The position numbers and the translations under genes were made by a program. The notes beneath the pieces are model-generated. The model made no database searches. It saw nothing but the letters and a program-made list of their open reading frames with translations, and had not been told where the DNA came from. DNA of 64,000 nucleotides. Source: Kosmotoga olearia TBF 19.5.1 (GTDB lineage Bacteria > Thermotogota > Thermotogae > Petrotogales > Kosmotogaceae). The stretch is from assembly GCF_000023325.1 (NCBI RefSeq), contig NC_012785.1, forward strand, positions 1,488,001-1,552,000, written 5' to 3'. Positions 1-7,004 of this stretch are shown one piece after another; position 1 is the first letter of the stretch, and every line of letters begins with the position of its first letter.

Positions 1-869
1 ACGCTGTTGAATACGATTATGTCACTCCCGACCAGCTTTATCCGACTTTAGAATCAAAATTGGTGGAGAATCTGTATTTTGCCGGTCAGGTTATCGGCAC
101 CAGCGGGTATGAAGAGGCCGCAGGCCTCGGGATCGTTGCGGGTATCAATGCGGCGGCAAAGCTTCTTGGTATGGAGCAGTTTGTTCCAAAACGTTCGGAG
201 TCGTACATAGGTGTGATGATAGATGATCTGGTTACAAAGGGAGTCGATGAGCCTTATCGTTTGTTAACCTCCAGGGCGGAGTATAGGCTGTTGATAAGGC
301 ACGACAATGCTCACATCAGACTCAGCAAGTATGGATACAAATACGGGTTGATTCCAAAATGGTTCTACGAAAAGGTTCTCGATTTAGAAAGACAGATAGA
401 GGGAGAGATAGAGAGATTAAACAATGTAGTCGTAAAGCCTTTGAGTACGCTCAATAATAAACTTGTGGCAGCTGGAACATCGCCGATATACCAATCGACG
501 CGTTTGTCTCAGTTGCTCAAAAGGCCCCAGGTGAGCTATGAAATACTCAAAGAGTTCGATCCTGAACCGATAGAGGATCTTTTACTGAGGGAGCAAGTAG
601 AAATACAGCTAAAATATGAAGGATATATATTAAGAATGGAGCAGGAACTTAAACGCTTCGAAAGGTTGGAAATGGAGATAATTCCGCCAAAGGTCAATTA
701 TGATGAGGTGCCGAATCTCTCCACTGAGAGCCGTGAAAAGCTGAAAAAATTGAGGCCACGGTCCATTGGACAGGCCATGAGAATTCCGGGGATTACACCG
801 GCAGACATAATGAACCTGTCAGTTTATCTAAAATCTTTGAGGAATATTGGCGAGGGGCAAAAAGATTGA
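1..869 (+). CDS. mnmG: tRNA uridine-5-carboxymethylaminomethyl modification enzyme MnmG (GidA), C-terminal part
   Basis: The gene enters from the left edge; the first full codon is at position 3 and reads [12 protein letters not shown], a typical GidA stretch. It then has the FAD-domain signature LYFAGQ...[10 protein letters not shown] (about codons 22-40) and the C-terminal helical domain ending [18 protein letters not shown]. MnmG works with MnmE to modify the wobble uridine (U34) of certain tRNAs in the cytoplasm, using FAD and a folate one-carbon donor (family knowledge). Only the last 288 residues or so are here, so the N-terminal Rossmann motif cannot be checked. The stop codon lies in the first arm of a hairpin terminator. 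Identity is secure. Confidence 0.95.
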   Translation, partial: AVEYDYVTPDQLYPTLESKLVENLYFAGQVIGTSGYEEAAGLGIVAGINAAAKLLGMEQFVPKRSESYIGVMIDDLVTKGVDEPYRLLTSRAEYRLLIRHDNAHIRLSKYGYKYGLIPKWFYEKVLDLERQIEGEIERLNNVVVKPLSTLNNKLVAAGTSPIYQSTRLSQLLKRPQVSYEILKEFDPEPIEDLLLREQVEIQLKYEGYILRMEQELKRFERLEMEIIPPKVNYDEVPNLSTESREKLKKLRPRSIGQAMRIPGITPADIMNLSVYLKSLRNIGEGQKD

Positions 870-900
870 GGAACGGTTTTCACCGTTCCTCAATTCTTTA
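866..900. terminator. Bidirectional terminator between mnmG and a convergent 59-aa gene
   Basis: A perfect 12-bp stem (TTGAGGAACGGT / ACCGTTCCTCAA) with a TTTC loop is followed by TTCTTT on the plus strand. On the minus strand it is followed by a TCTTTTT run. It lies at the ends of both convergent genes and contains both stop codons. Confidence 0.85.
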
Positions 901-1069
901 GAAGCTTTTCCAAAAAGATTTCCAATTCTTTCAGGCTTAAGCGCTTCCCGTCTTTGAGCATTCTGAATGCGGCTTTCAGCACAAGAACTCTTGGGTAACG
1001 ACAGGTTAGACTTTTGATCGGGTCAGGCTTTGCCCTCTTTGCTAATCGTTTGGCAGGCAAATCTACCAT
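890..1069 (-). CDS. Small conserved-looking basic protein, 59 aa, function unknown
   Basis: An open frame encodes MVDLPAKRLAKRAKPDPIK and ends with a predicted amphipathic helix of the type LSLKELEIFLEKLLKN. It is rich in Lys, Arg and Leu, which suits a small helical, possibly nucleic-acid or ribosome-associated protein (inference only). AGGAG directly abuts the ATG, so the true start may be the in-frame TTG at codon 4, which would be better spaced. The gene ends inside the shared bidirectional terminator with mnmG. Its 5' side faces the tRNA promoter, whose palindromic ATTATAAT could serve both directions. I do not recognise the family. Clean codon use, terminator placement and helix periodicity support a real gene. 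Confidence 0.6.
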   Translation of the reverse strand: MVDLPAKRLAKRAKPDPIKSLTCRYPRVLVLKAAFRMLKDGKRLSLKELEIFLEKLLKN

Positions 1070-1081
1070 CTCCTAAACCTC

Positions 1082-1110
1082 TTGACAGAAGCTTATAAGC
1101 ATATTATAAT
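1082..1110 (+). promoter_or_regulatory. Consensus sigma-70 promoter of the tRNA at 1123
   Basis: TTGACA (1082-1087) and TATAAT (1105-1110) are perfect consensus hexamers separated by exactly 17 bp. The transcript would start just upstream of the tRNA 5' end. Confidence 0.9.
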
Positions 1111-1122
1111 CTCTCTGACTGA

Positions 1123-1200
1123 GGGCTCGTAGCTCAGTTTGGTTAGAGCTTCCGGCTCATAACCGGGCGGTCGGTGGTTCGAATCCACCCGAGCCCACCA
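1123..1200 (+). tRNA. tRNA with CAT anticodon, probably tRNA-Ile2 (lysidine-modified)
   Basis: A full cloverleaf: 7-bp acceptor GGGCTCG/CGAGCCC, D arm, anticodon loop CTCATAA, T arm with GGTTCGAATCC, and encoded ACCA. The acceptor begins with a G-C pair, so it is not the initiator. Another elongator-type tRNA-Met (GGTTCATACCC) and an initiator tRNA are present at 15.5 kb. The GGCTCATAACC anticodon arm here resembles bacterial tRNA-Ile2, which reads AUA after TilS converts C34 to lysidine. The Ile2 assignment is inference; an elongator Met remains possible. Confidence 0.85.
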
Positions 1201-1224
1201 GAGCGGCAAAGGCCGCTCTTTTGT
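1201..1224 (+). terminator. Intrinsic terminator after the CAT tRNA
   Basis: GAGCGGC-AAAG-GCCGCTC forms a 7-bp GC-rich stem immediately after the tRNA and is followed by TTTTGTTG. Confidence 0.85.
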
Positions 1225-1295
1225 TGTACTAATTTAATTTTAACATATTTCACGGTTTTTAGCAATTTGTAATGGTATCGATTGAGGTGATCGTC

Positions 1296-2003
1296 TTGTT
1301 TGCTTTTTTTAGTTCCCTTCCGAATGAACTACTATGGTTTATCTTCATGATGGTGGATTTATCCGTTGCAGTTGTGCTTTTTAAGTTTTTCAAGCGGGAC
1401 GGCCTTTATATGCTAATTGTGGGCAATATCATTCTGGCAAATATACAGGTTGTAAAACTTGTCGAACTTTTTGGTTTCACCGCGACTCTTGGAAATATTT
1501 TGTATGGTTCAATTTTCTTTGCCACTGACATTCTCAGTGAAATCTATGGCAAGAAGGAAGCGAGAAGGGGTGTAATCCTTGGATTCGCATCACTTCTCAT
1601 GATGACGCTGTACATGCAATTTGCACTTTACATAAAGCCAATTGAGGAGGCTAATGCGGTTCAAAATGCTCTCCAGACGATCTTCGGCATCATGCCGAGA
1701 ATTGCTCTGGGAAGTCTCACAGCTTACCTTATATCTCAGTTTCATGATGTCTGGGCCTTTCATTTCTGGAAAAAGATTACTTCCGGGAAGCATTTGTGGT
1801 TGAGAAACAACCTTTCGACAATGGTCAGTCAGTTTATCGATTCTTTTGTGTTCGTTTTCATAGCTTTCTGGGGCGTTTTCGATTTCTCGATCTGGTGGCA
1901 GGTGCTATGGACAACATATATCTTCAAATGGATCGTTGCTGCTATCGATACGCCTTTCATATACCTTGCGAAATGGCTCTGGGAGAAAGAAGTTAAGGCT
2001 TAA
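1296..2003 (+). CDS. yhhQ: Queuosine precursor transporter, YhhQ/QPTR family
   Basis: An integral membrane protein of about 235 aa with six or so hydrophobic segments. The family signature FATDILSEIYGKKEAR follows the third segment, and the conserved RNNLSTMVSQFIDS block lies in the C-terminal half. Family members import preQ0/preQ1 or queuine for tRNA wobble modification (established for E. coli YhhQ; exact substrate here is inference). An upstream ATG at 1272 has no ribosome binding site, whereas GAGGTGAT sits 4 nt before the TTG at 1296, so I prefer TTG. No preQ1 riboswitch is evident in the short leader. The gene follows the tRNA terminator and converges on the amidohydrolase with a 14-bp gap. 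Confidence 0.88.
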   Translation: MFAFFSSLPNELLWFIFMMVDLSVAVVLFKFFKRDGLYMLIVGNIILANIQVVKLVELFGFTATLGNILYGSIFFATDILSEIYGKKEARRGVILGFASLLMMTLYMQFALYIKPIEEANAVQNALQTIFGIMPRIALGSLTAYLISQFHDVWAFHFWKKITSGKHLWLRNNLSTMVSQFIDSFVFVFIAFWGVFDFSIWWQVLWTTYIFKWIVAAIDTPFIYLAKWLWEKEVKA

Positions 2004-2017
2004 AGGTACTAAAAAGG

Positions 2018-3487
2018 CTATTCAGAGCGCGCGTAAACAATCTCGCCATTTACCACGGTCATGTAAACAGACAATTTTGAGAGTTCTTCCTTTGGAAGAG
2101 TAAAAATGTCTTGTTCTGTAACAAAGAAATCTGCTTTTTCTCCCGGTATTAGTCTCCCGCTTTCGTTAGAAAAAGCCTGACGTCTTCCAGATTCGGTATA
2201 AAGCTTAAAAGCCGTCTTTCTGTCGAAAAAGCTCTCGGCAGCAATCAGGTTTTTGAAAGGGTTCGAGCTCTCAACAGGTGAATCTGTAGAAAGCGAGACG
2301 CCTATTCCTTTTTCAAAAAGTTTTTTGAATGGATAAGCTTGCTTGAACCTTCTATCTCCAAGCCTGGAAATAGCCATTTCACGGTCTGATGGATAAAATA
2401 TGGGTTGAACCGAGACTTTAAGGTTAAGTTCTTTTATCTTTTCGATCTGCTCGTTTGAGGCAATTTGAACATGGATAAGCCGGTGTTTTAAAGGATTGCC
2501 TTTTTTTATTCCTTCAAAAGCCGCCAGCGCTTCTTCCAGTGCTCTGTCACCTATGACATGAACGGTTAGTTGAATGCCCCTTTCTTCACAAGCTTTAACG
2601 TATTCCTTCAGCTGGTAACGATCCATATAGAGAATACCTTTATCTTCGGGATCATCAGCATAGGGTTCTATCAAAGCAGCGGTTCTTGCCCCAAAAGAAC
2701 CGTCCAAATAGACTTTAGCGGCTTTTAGATCGAGGAAAGCATTCTGGTAATTTTTGATTTTATCGAAAAACTTAATCTGACTGGCATCCTCGAGGTACAG
2801 CTTTTCAAAAATCCTTATCAATTGCTGAACAGATAAAATCTCCAGAAGGTCATCGAGATCTGAGTCATGATAGTCGTCGGAATGCACAGCGGTTACTCCG
2901 TACTTCAAAAATTCTTCTGCTCCACTTTTCAGGAAAGCCTTTATTTCAGCTTTTGTCAGTTTCACTCTTTTTCGGAATTCGTCCAGAGCACGTTCTTTCA
3001 AGAAACCCTTGCTTATATCAGAGCCATCCATACCATCGAGTTCCTCAAGATTGAATTTTTCTATCATTTTGCTGTTTACCGTGGCGACGTGTCCACACCT
3101 TCTTACGAGTATGGTCGGTATTTCGGTGATGCTATCAATGAAACTCCTATTGGGTATAAATCCGAGTGTTTCCTGATTCCATCCTCTGCCACGAATTATT
3201 TCGGAATATTTTTGAGCTTTTTTGATAGCATCTTTGAGTTCTTCAGCCGTTTTTACATCTGTGATATCGAGGGTATGTCTGGACTTCCCCGTTGCAATAA
3301 GATGGGCGTGTGAATCTACAAATCCAGTATAGACATATTTATCGTTAAGGTCTATGTTTACAAAAGGCTTAGAGATTTCTTCGACGATAACTCCGTCTAC
3401 AACGAGTAAATCCCTTTTGATATATGAATCAATTTTTGGGTCATAAAGTTTTGCGTTTCGGAAGCATACTTTTTTAATCTCTACCAC
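2018..3487 (-). CDS. Metal-dependent amidohydrolase, YtcJ-like (amidohydrolase family 3)
   Basis: A 489-aa protein of the amidohydrolase superfamily. Near residue 60 is the metal-binding VDSHAHL (HxH), later the HVIGDRA block (about residue 310) and near residue 405 the TDSPV aspartate motif, all in the usual order. The composite N- and C-terminal beta-sandwich typical of urease-type amidohydrolases is implied by the ENGEIVYA-like C-terminus. Members hydrolyse amide or N-substituted formamide bonds, but the substrate cannot be read from sequence. It overlaps the end of psuG by 14 bp, so the two are co-transcribed. The functional link between nucleoside catabolism and this hydrolase is unproven. 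Confidence 0.85.
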   Translation of the reverse strand: MVEIKKVCFRNAKLYDPKIDSYIKRDLLVVDGVIVEEISKPFVNIDLNDKYVYTGFVDSHAHLIATGKSRHTLDITDVKTAEELKDAIKKAQKYSEIIRGRGWNQETLGFIPNRSFIDSITEIPTILVRRCGHVATVNSKMIEKFNLEELDGMDGSDISKGFLKERALDEFRKRVKLTKAEIKAFLKSGAEEFLKYGVTAVHSDDYHDSDLDDLLEILSVQQLIRIFEKLYLEDASQIKFFDKIKNYQNAFLDLKAAKVYLDGSFGARTAALIEPYADDPEDKGILYMDRYQLKEYVKACEERGIQLTVHVIGDRALEEALAAFEGIKKGNPLKHRLIHVQIASNEQIEKIKELNLKVSVQPIFYPSDREMAISRLGDRRFKQAYPFKKLFEKGIGVSLSTDSPVESSNPFKNLIAAESFFDRKTAFKLYTESGRRQAFSNESGRLIPGEKADFFVTEQDIFTLPKEELSKLSVYMTVVNGEIVYARSE

Positions 3488-4343
3488 CCCTGCTAAGAGC
3501 CACCGCTATCTCTCCGGCAAGTGAGGCGTTATTTTTGAGTAAAGCAATGTTTGCGGTGAGCGTTTTGCCACCTGAGAGTTCTGTCAATCTGCTTAGAAGG
3601 AAAGGTGTCAGGGATTTTCCTGAAATACCATTTTCCTTTGCTTGAGCGACAGCTTTTTTTATGTATTCTTCCAATTCTTCTCTTGGGATCTCGGATTGTT
3701 CTGGTATGGGGTTGGCAACGAGAATAGCTCCTTCAATTCCAAGTTTTTCTTTTTCGTTGAATATAGCCACGATCTCTTCGGGGGAATCAGCACGTATGTT
3801 GACTTTGTATTCGCTTTCTTTTGTGTGGAATAAGGGCATATAGTCCGTTTGATATCCGACAACGGTCACCTGAAAGGTTTCGAGAAATTCTATAGTTCTT
3901 TCTACGTCTAAAATGCTCTTGAAACCGGCACAAACCACAATCATTCGTGTTTTGGAGAGTTCCATTATGTCCTGTGAAACATCCCAGGGAACGTTCCGAT
4001 GTACCCCGCCTATGCCACCGGTAGCAAAAACGTCTATCCCTGCGTTTTTCGCCAGGCGCATCGTGGCACTGACGGTGGTTGCTGCATTTCTCCTTAAGGC
4101 AATGGCTGCCGCGATTTCAGCCGTACCGATCTTCATAACATTCTTTGCTTTTGCCAGATGTTCTATTTCTTTTTCTGTCAAGCCTATCTTTATCTCGCCG
4201 TTTATTATGCCCAATGTCTTTGGTATGGCACCTTTTTCTTTTACTTTGTTTTCCATGGAAACCGCTGTTTCAAAATTAGTTGGCCATGGTAAGCCATGAG
4301 CTATTACCGTTGATTCTAGAGCTACAATGGGTTGTTTCTTCAT
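3474..4343 (-). CDS. psuG: Pseudouridine-5'-phosphate glycosidase
   Basis: A 289-aa protein matching PsuG over its length: N-terminal VALESTVIAHGLPWP, the IINGEIKIGLTEKEIE segment, the conserved TGGIGGVHR loop near residue 112, and the LTPFLL C-terminal block. PsuG is a manganese-dependent cytosolic enzyme that splits pseudouridine 5'-phosphate into uracil and ribose 5-phosphate during breakdown of RNA-derived pseudouridine. GGAGGG lies 8 nt before the ATG. No psuK kinase lies beside it, so the kinase must be elsewhere or the substrate arrives phosphorylated. Confidence 0.93.
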   Translation of the reverse strand: MKKQPIVALESTVIAHGLPWPTNFETAVSMENKVKEKGAIPKTLGIINGEIKIGLTEKEIEHLAKAKNVMKIGTAEIAAAIALRRNAATTVSATMRLAKNAGIDVFATGGIGGVHRNVPWDVSQDIMELSKTRMIVVCAGFKSILDVERTIEFLETFQVTVVGYQTDYMPLFHTKESEYKVNIRADSPEEIVAIFNEKEKLGIEGAILVANPIPEQSEIPREELEEYIKKAVAQAKENGISGKSLTPFLLSRLTELSGGKTLTANIALLKNNASLAGEIAVALSRGGRD

Positions 4344-4365
4344 TTTTCAATCCCTCCAGCTTAAA

Positions 4366-5076
4366 TTATCTATACCAGTATCCTGGATATTTTGTCTCAA
4401 ATCGTTTGGCCATGTAAAGACCCACAAGGAAGCCTCCAATGTGTGCCCACCATGCAACTCCAGAGAAGTTAGCACCGACTATTGATAGGGTCCCGTTGAA
4501 AAACTGTATTGTAAACCATATGATTAGGAAGATGAATGCCGGTATTTCGATTATGAAAGGGATTATGAAGATAGGAATAAAGGTGAGGATCCTGCTCCAT
4601 GGGAAAAAGAACAGATAAGCTCCCATAACACCAGCGATTGCGCCTGAAGCGCCGATGATGGGGGTAGATGATATGGGCGCCACCAGAAATTGAAACAGGT
4701 TGGCAGCGATTCCCCATGAGAGGTAGTAGAGTAGAAATCTGAAGTGTCCTAATCTATCTTCCACATTATCTCCGAAGACCCACAGTGTCCACATATTTCC
4801 GATTATATGGGTCCAACCTCCGTGTAAAAAAATCGAGGTAACGAAGGGAAAAAGGTTAAATCGATTTAGCTTTAAGACATATGTGTAATAAGGCTCCAAA
4901 GTAGCGTAACCTTTGGTGTATCTTGAAGGAACGAGACCGTGTCTGTACATAAAGAGAAGAAGTTCACCGTCTGAAAGGAGTAACTCGTATAGAAAAACCC
5001 CAACATTTATCAGAATAATCGTCCACATCACATAAGGTTTTTTCTCACTGGGAATTGTGTCTCTTAAAGGGAACAT
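4366..5076 (-). CDS. Rhomboid family intramembrane serine protease
   Basis: A 236-aa multi-pass membrane protein. Residues about 86-100 carry the HGGWTHIIGNMWTLW block, with the His/Asn oxyanion region. The nucleophile motif is GASGAIAG near residue 143, and the base histidine is in AWWAHIGGFLVG near 210. These are the expected Ser-His dyad and order of bacterial rhomboids, which cut single-pass membrane proteins within the bilayer. GGAGG lies 7-8 nt upstream of the ATG. It follows psuG by 22 bp on the same strand in reverse order (rhomboid transcribed first), so the three genes form one operon. The substrate is unknown. Confidence 0.92.
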   Translation of the reverse strand: MFPLRDTIPSEKKPYVMWTIILINVGVFLYELLLSDGELLLFMYRHGLVPSRYTKGYATLEPYYTYVLKLNRFNLFPFVTSIFLHGGWTHIIGNMWTLWVFGDNVEDRLGHFRFLLYYLSWGIAANLFQFLVAPISSTPIIGASGAIAGVMGAYLFFFPWSRILTFIPIFIIPFIIEIPAFIFLIIWFTIQFFNGTLSIVGANFSGVAWWAHIGGFLVGLYMAKRFETKYPGYWYR

Positions 5077-5125
5077 CTACTATCGCCTCCAACTGAGTTA
5101 TCAATAGATTCTACCAAATTGACAG

Positions 5126-5154
5126 TTGAAATGCGAAGGGGGTAATGATATAAT
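5126..5154 (+). promoter_or_regulatory. Promoter of tRNA-Arg
   Basis: TTGAAA (5126-5131), a 17-bp spacer and TATAAT (5149-5154) lie 14 bp before the tRNA. A TTGACA also occurs at 5119 but is 24 bp from the -10, so I prefer the nearer hexamer. Confidence 0.8.
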
Positions 5155-5167
5155 TACCAGCGGTTGT

Positions 5168-5242
5168 GCCCCCGTAGTTCAACGGATAGAACGGCGGATT
5201 CCTAATCCGTAAATGAAGGTTCGATTCCTTCCGGGGGTACCA
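5168..5242 (+). tRNA. tRNA-Arg (CCT anticodon)
   Basis: A complete cloverleaf with acceptor GCCCCCG/CGGGGGT (G-T at the first pair), anticodon stem CGGAT/ATCCG enclosing TTCCTAA, T loop TTCGATT and an encoded CCA. It reads AGG codons. Confidence 0.92.
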
Positions 5243-5244
5243 TT

Positions 5245-5271
5245 GCGGGGGAAGTCCCCGCGTTTTTCTTT
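5245..5271 (+). terminator. Terminator after tRNA-Arg
   Basis: GCGGGG-GAAGT-CCCCGC followed by GTTTTTCTTT, directly after the tRNA. Confidence 0.85.
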
Positions 5272-5462
5272 AGAGAGCTACAAAATGTGAGTTGAGAATG
5301 TATCAATGGTTTCGCATACTCAAAGAGATTGGTGCAATAGAGACATAGAGCATTCTAATTGAAAATAACGCCTTTCCTTTATGATTTTGTGGAGTTGTTC
5401 ACAAATAAAGGCGAGGAATAAAATCAACGTGGAAAACCACTTTTTCTTGAGGAGGGTTACAA

Positions 5463-6716
5463 GTGTCCGACATCAGTCTTTTTGAAAATGCTTTAAAGCA
5501 ATTTCGCAAGGCTGCGGAAGTTATGGAACTCGATCCCTGTATAGCCGAGGTTCTTTCGCACCCTAAAAGGGAGCTTACAGTCCATTTCCCAGTAAGAATG
5601 GATGATGGAAGCATTAAAGTATTCACCGGACACAGGGTCCAGCATAACATTGCAAGAGGACCAGCTAAAGGTGGTATCCGTTATCACCCAAGCGTTACTC
5701 TTGATGAAGTCAAAGCTCTCGCTTTCTGGATGACATGGAAATGTGCCGTTGTTGGGATTCCCTATGGCGGTGGTAAGGGTGGAGTTGCTGTTGATCCAGC
5801 AGAACTTTCACCAGCTGAATTAGAAAGACTCTCTCGAAGGTTCTTCTCCGAAATTCAGGTAATAATCGGTGAGGATAAAGATATACCTGCTCCAGATGTT
5901 AATACGAACCCCCAGGTCATGGCATGGTATATGGATACGTATTCCATGAATGTTGGCCATTCGGTTTTAGGAATCGTTACCGGTAAGCCGTTAGATGTTG
6001 GCGGTTCTGCTGGTAGAACAGAAGCAACTGGTAGAGGTGTCAGGGTAGTCACTGAAGAGGCTATAAACTACAACGGCCTTGATCCCAAGAACTGTACAGT
6101 TGCCGTTCAGGGATTCGGAAATGTTGGTTCTTACGCCGCAAAGCTCATAAAGGAAGAAGTTGGAAGCAAAATCATTGCTGTTAGCGATGTTTCTGGTGCT
6201 ATTTATAATCCGGATGGCCTGGATATAGATGATGTTGTAGCCTACCGCGATCAAAACAATGGACTCATTAAAGGATATCCAAAGGCAACTGCAATGACAA
6301 ACGAGGAACTGCTGACAATGGACGTTGACATCCTTATTCCCGCTGCTCTCGAAAACGCGATCACAATGAACAACGTTGAAGACGTTAAGGCAAAAATAAT
6401 TGTTGAAGGTGCAAACGGACCTGTAACCCCAGAAGCTGAAGAGGTTCTCCTTAAAAAAGGTGTCTTCATAGTTCCGGACTTCCTGGCCAACGCTGGAGGT
6501 GTTACTGTTTCATATTTCGAATGGGTACAGGGTCTTCAGTGGTACTTCTGGGACATCGAAGATGTTAGGAAGGCACTTCATAAAATAATGCGCGATTCCT
6601 TCTACAGTGTTATCAACACGATGAGAAAGTATGACACAGATATGAGAACGGCAGCTTACATCGTTGCCATCGATAGGGTAGCAACTGCGACGAAGCTTAG
6701 AGGTATTTATCCATAA
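5463..6716 (+). CDS. gdhA: Glutamate dehydrogenase
   Basis: A 417-aa GDH of normal bacterial hexameric size. The substrate site GPAKGGIRYHP is near residue 66. The catalytic-lysine motif PYGGGKGGVAVDP is near residue 100, and the Rossmann motif VQGFGNVGS near residue 217 is followed by VSDVSGAI. It interconverts glutamate with 2-oxoglutarate and ammonia. Cofactor preference is not certain from sequence. The start is GTG at 5463, preceded by GAGGAGGG at a 6-nt distance. A weak promoter-like TTGAAA/TATGAT (15-bp spacing) lies at 5359-5385. The gene stands alone and is followed directly by a hairpin-array repeat. Confidence 0.96.
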   Translation: MSDISLFENALKQFRKAAEVMELDPCIAEVLSHPKRELTVHFPVRMDDGSIKVFTGHRVQHNIARGPAKGGIRYHPSVTLDEVKALAFWMTWKCAVVGIPYGGGKGGVAVDPAELSPAELERLSRRFFSEIQVIIGEDKDIPAPDVNTNPQVMAWYMDTYSMNVGHSVLGIVTGKPLDVGGSAGRTEATGRGVRVVTEEAINYNGLDPKNCTVAVQGFGNVGSYAAKLIKEEVGSKIIAVSDVSGAIYNPDGLDIDDVVAYRDQNNGLIKGYPKATAMTNEELLTMDVDILIPAALENAITMNNVEDVKAKIIVEGANGPVTPEAEEVLLKKGVFIVPDFLANAGGVTVSYFEWVQGLQWYFWDIEDVRKALHKIMRDSFYSVINTMRKYDTDMRTAAYIVAIDRVATATKLRGIYP

Positions 6717-7004
6717 GAAAAACGAGAATCCGAGAAAACTGCTTCGCAGCGAAGATACGAATCCCTTCGGGATTGTTGCGAACTCCTTCGGAGTTGTTTC
6801 GAACCATTTCGTGGCTGTCACGAACTGCTGAGCAGTTGTCTAAATCGGCTTCGCCGATGATGCGCATCTTCGGCGGGAGGAGCAAATATCAGGTCTAGGG
6901 TTTGGAAAAACCTGAGATTAGGGAAAAAGGGGACAGTCCTCTGTTGGACAGTCCCCATTTTCTATTTCTAGGCTCTCGGCTCTCGGACTCTCGGTTCTCG
7001 TTAT
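6717..7004. repeat. Hairpin-array repeat element, locus A
   Basis: Immediately after gdhA begins CGAGAATCCGAGAAAA, followed by consecutive mini-hairpins. These are CTGCTTCGCAG; AATCCCTTCGGGATT; AACTCCTTCGGAGTT; ACCA...TGGC; AACTGCTGAGCAGTT; ATCGGCTTCGCCGAT; and CATCTTCGGCGG. Spacers are near-constant 6-8 nt strings such as GTTGCG, GTTTCG and GTCACG. The segment ends with heptamer repeats of CTCTCGG (6971-7000) that are the inverted counterpart of the left end. It contains no credible gene. Relatives lie at 14960, 17137, 34560, 38350 and 39080. Confidence 0.85.
6929..6960. terminator. Terminator-like interrupted palindrome built on GGGGACAGTCC
   Basis: GGGGAC-A-GTCC, a TCTGTT loop and GGAC-A-GTCCCC can form a 10-bp stem with one A/A mismatch, followed by ATTTTCTATTT. 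It may end gdhA read-through. The GGGGACAGTCC motif resembles the REP-type palindromes spread by RAYT transposases in other bacteria (resemblance only). Confidence 0.5.

Noticed and set aside
1225-1295. preQ1 riboswitch before the queuosine-precursor transporter
   Set aside because: The leader is short and AT-rich, with no visible pseudoknot-type hairpin plus A-rich tail.
6735-6880. CRISPR array
   Set aside because: Repeats are not identical, units are only about 20-23 bp, spacers are the conserved part and the palindromes are the variable part, and no cas gene is present.
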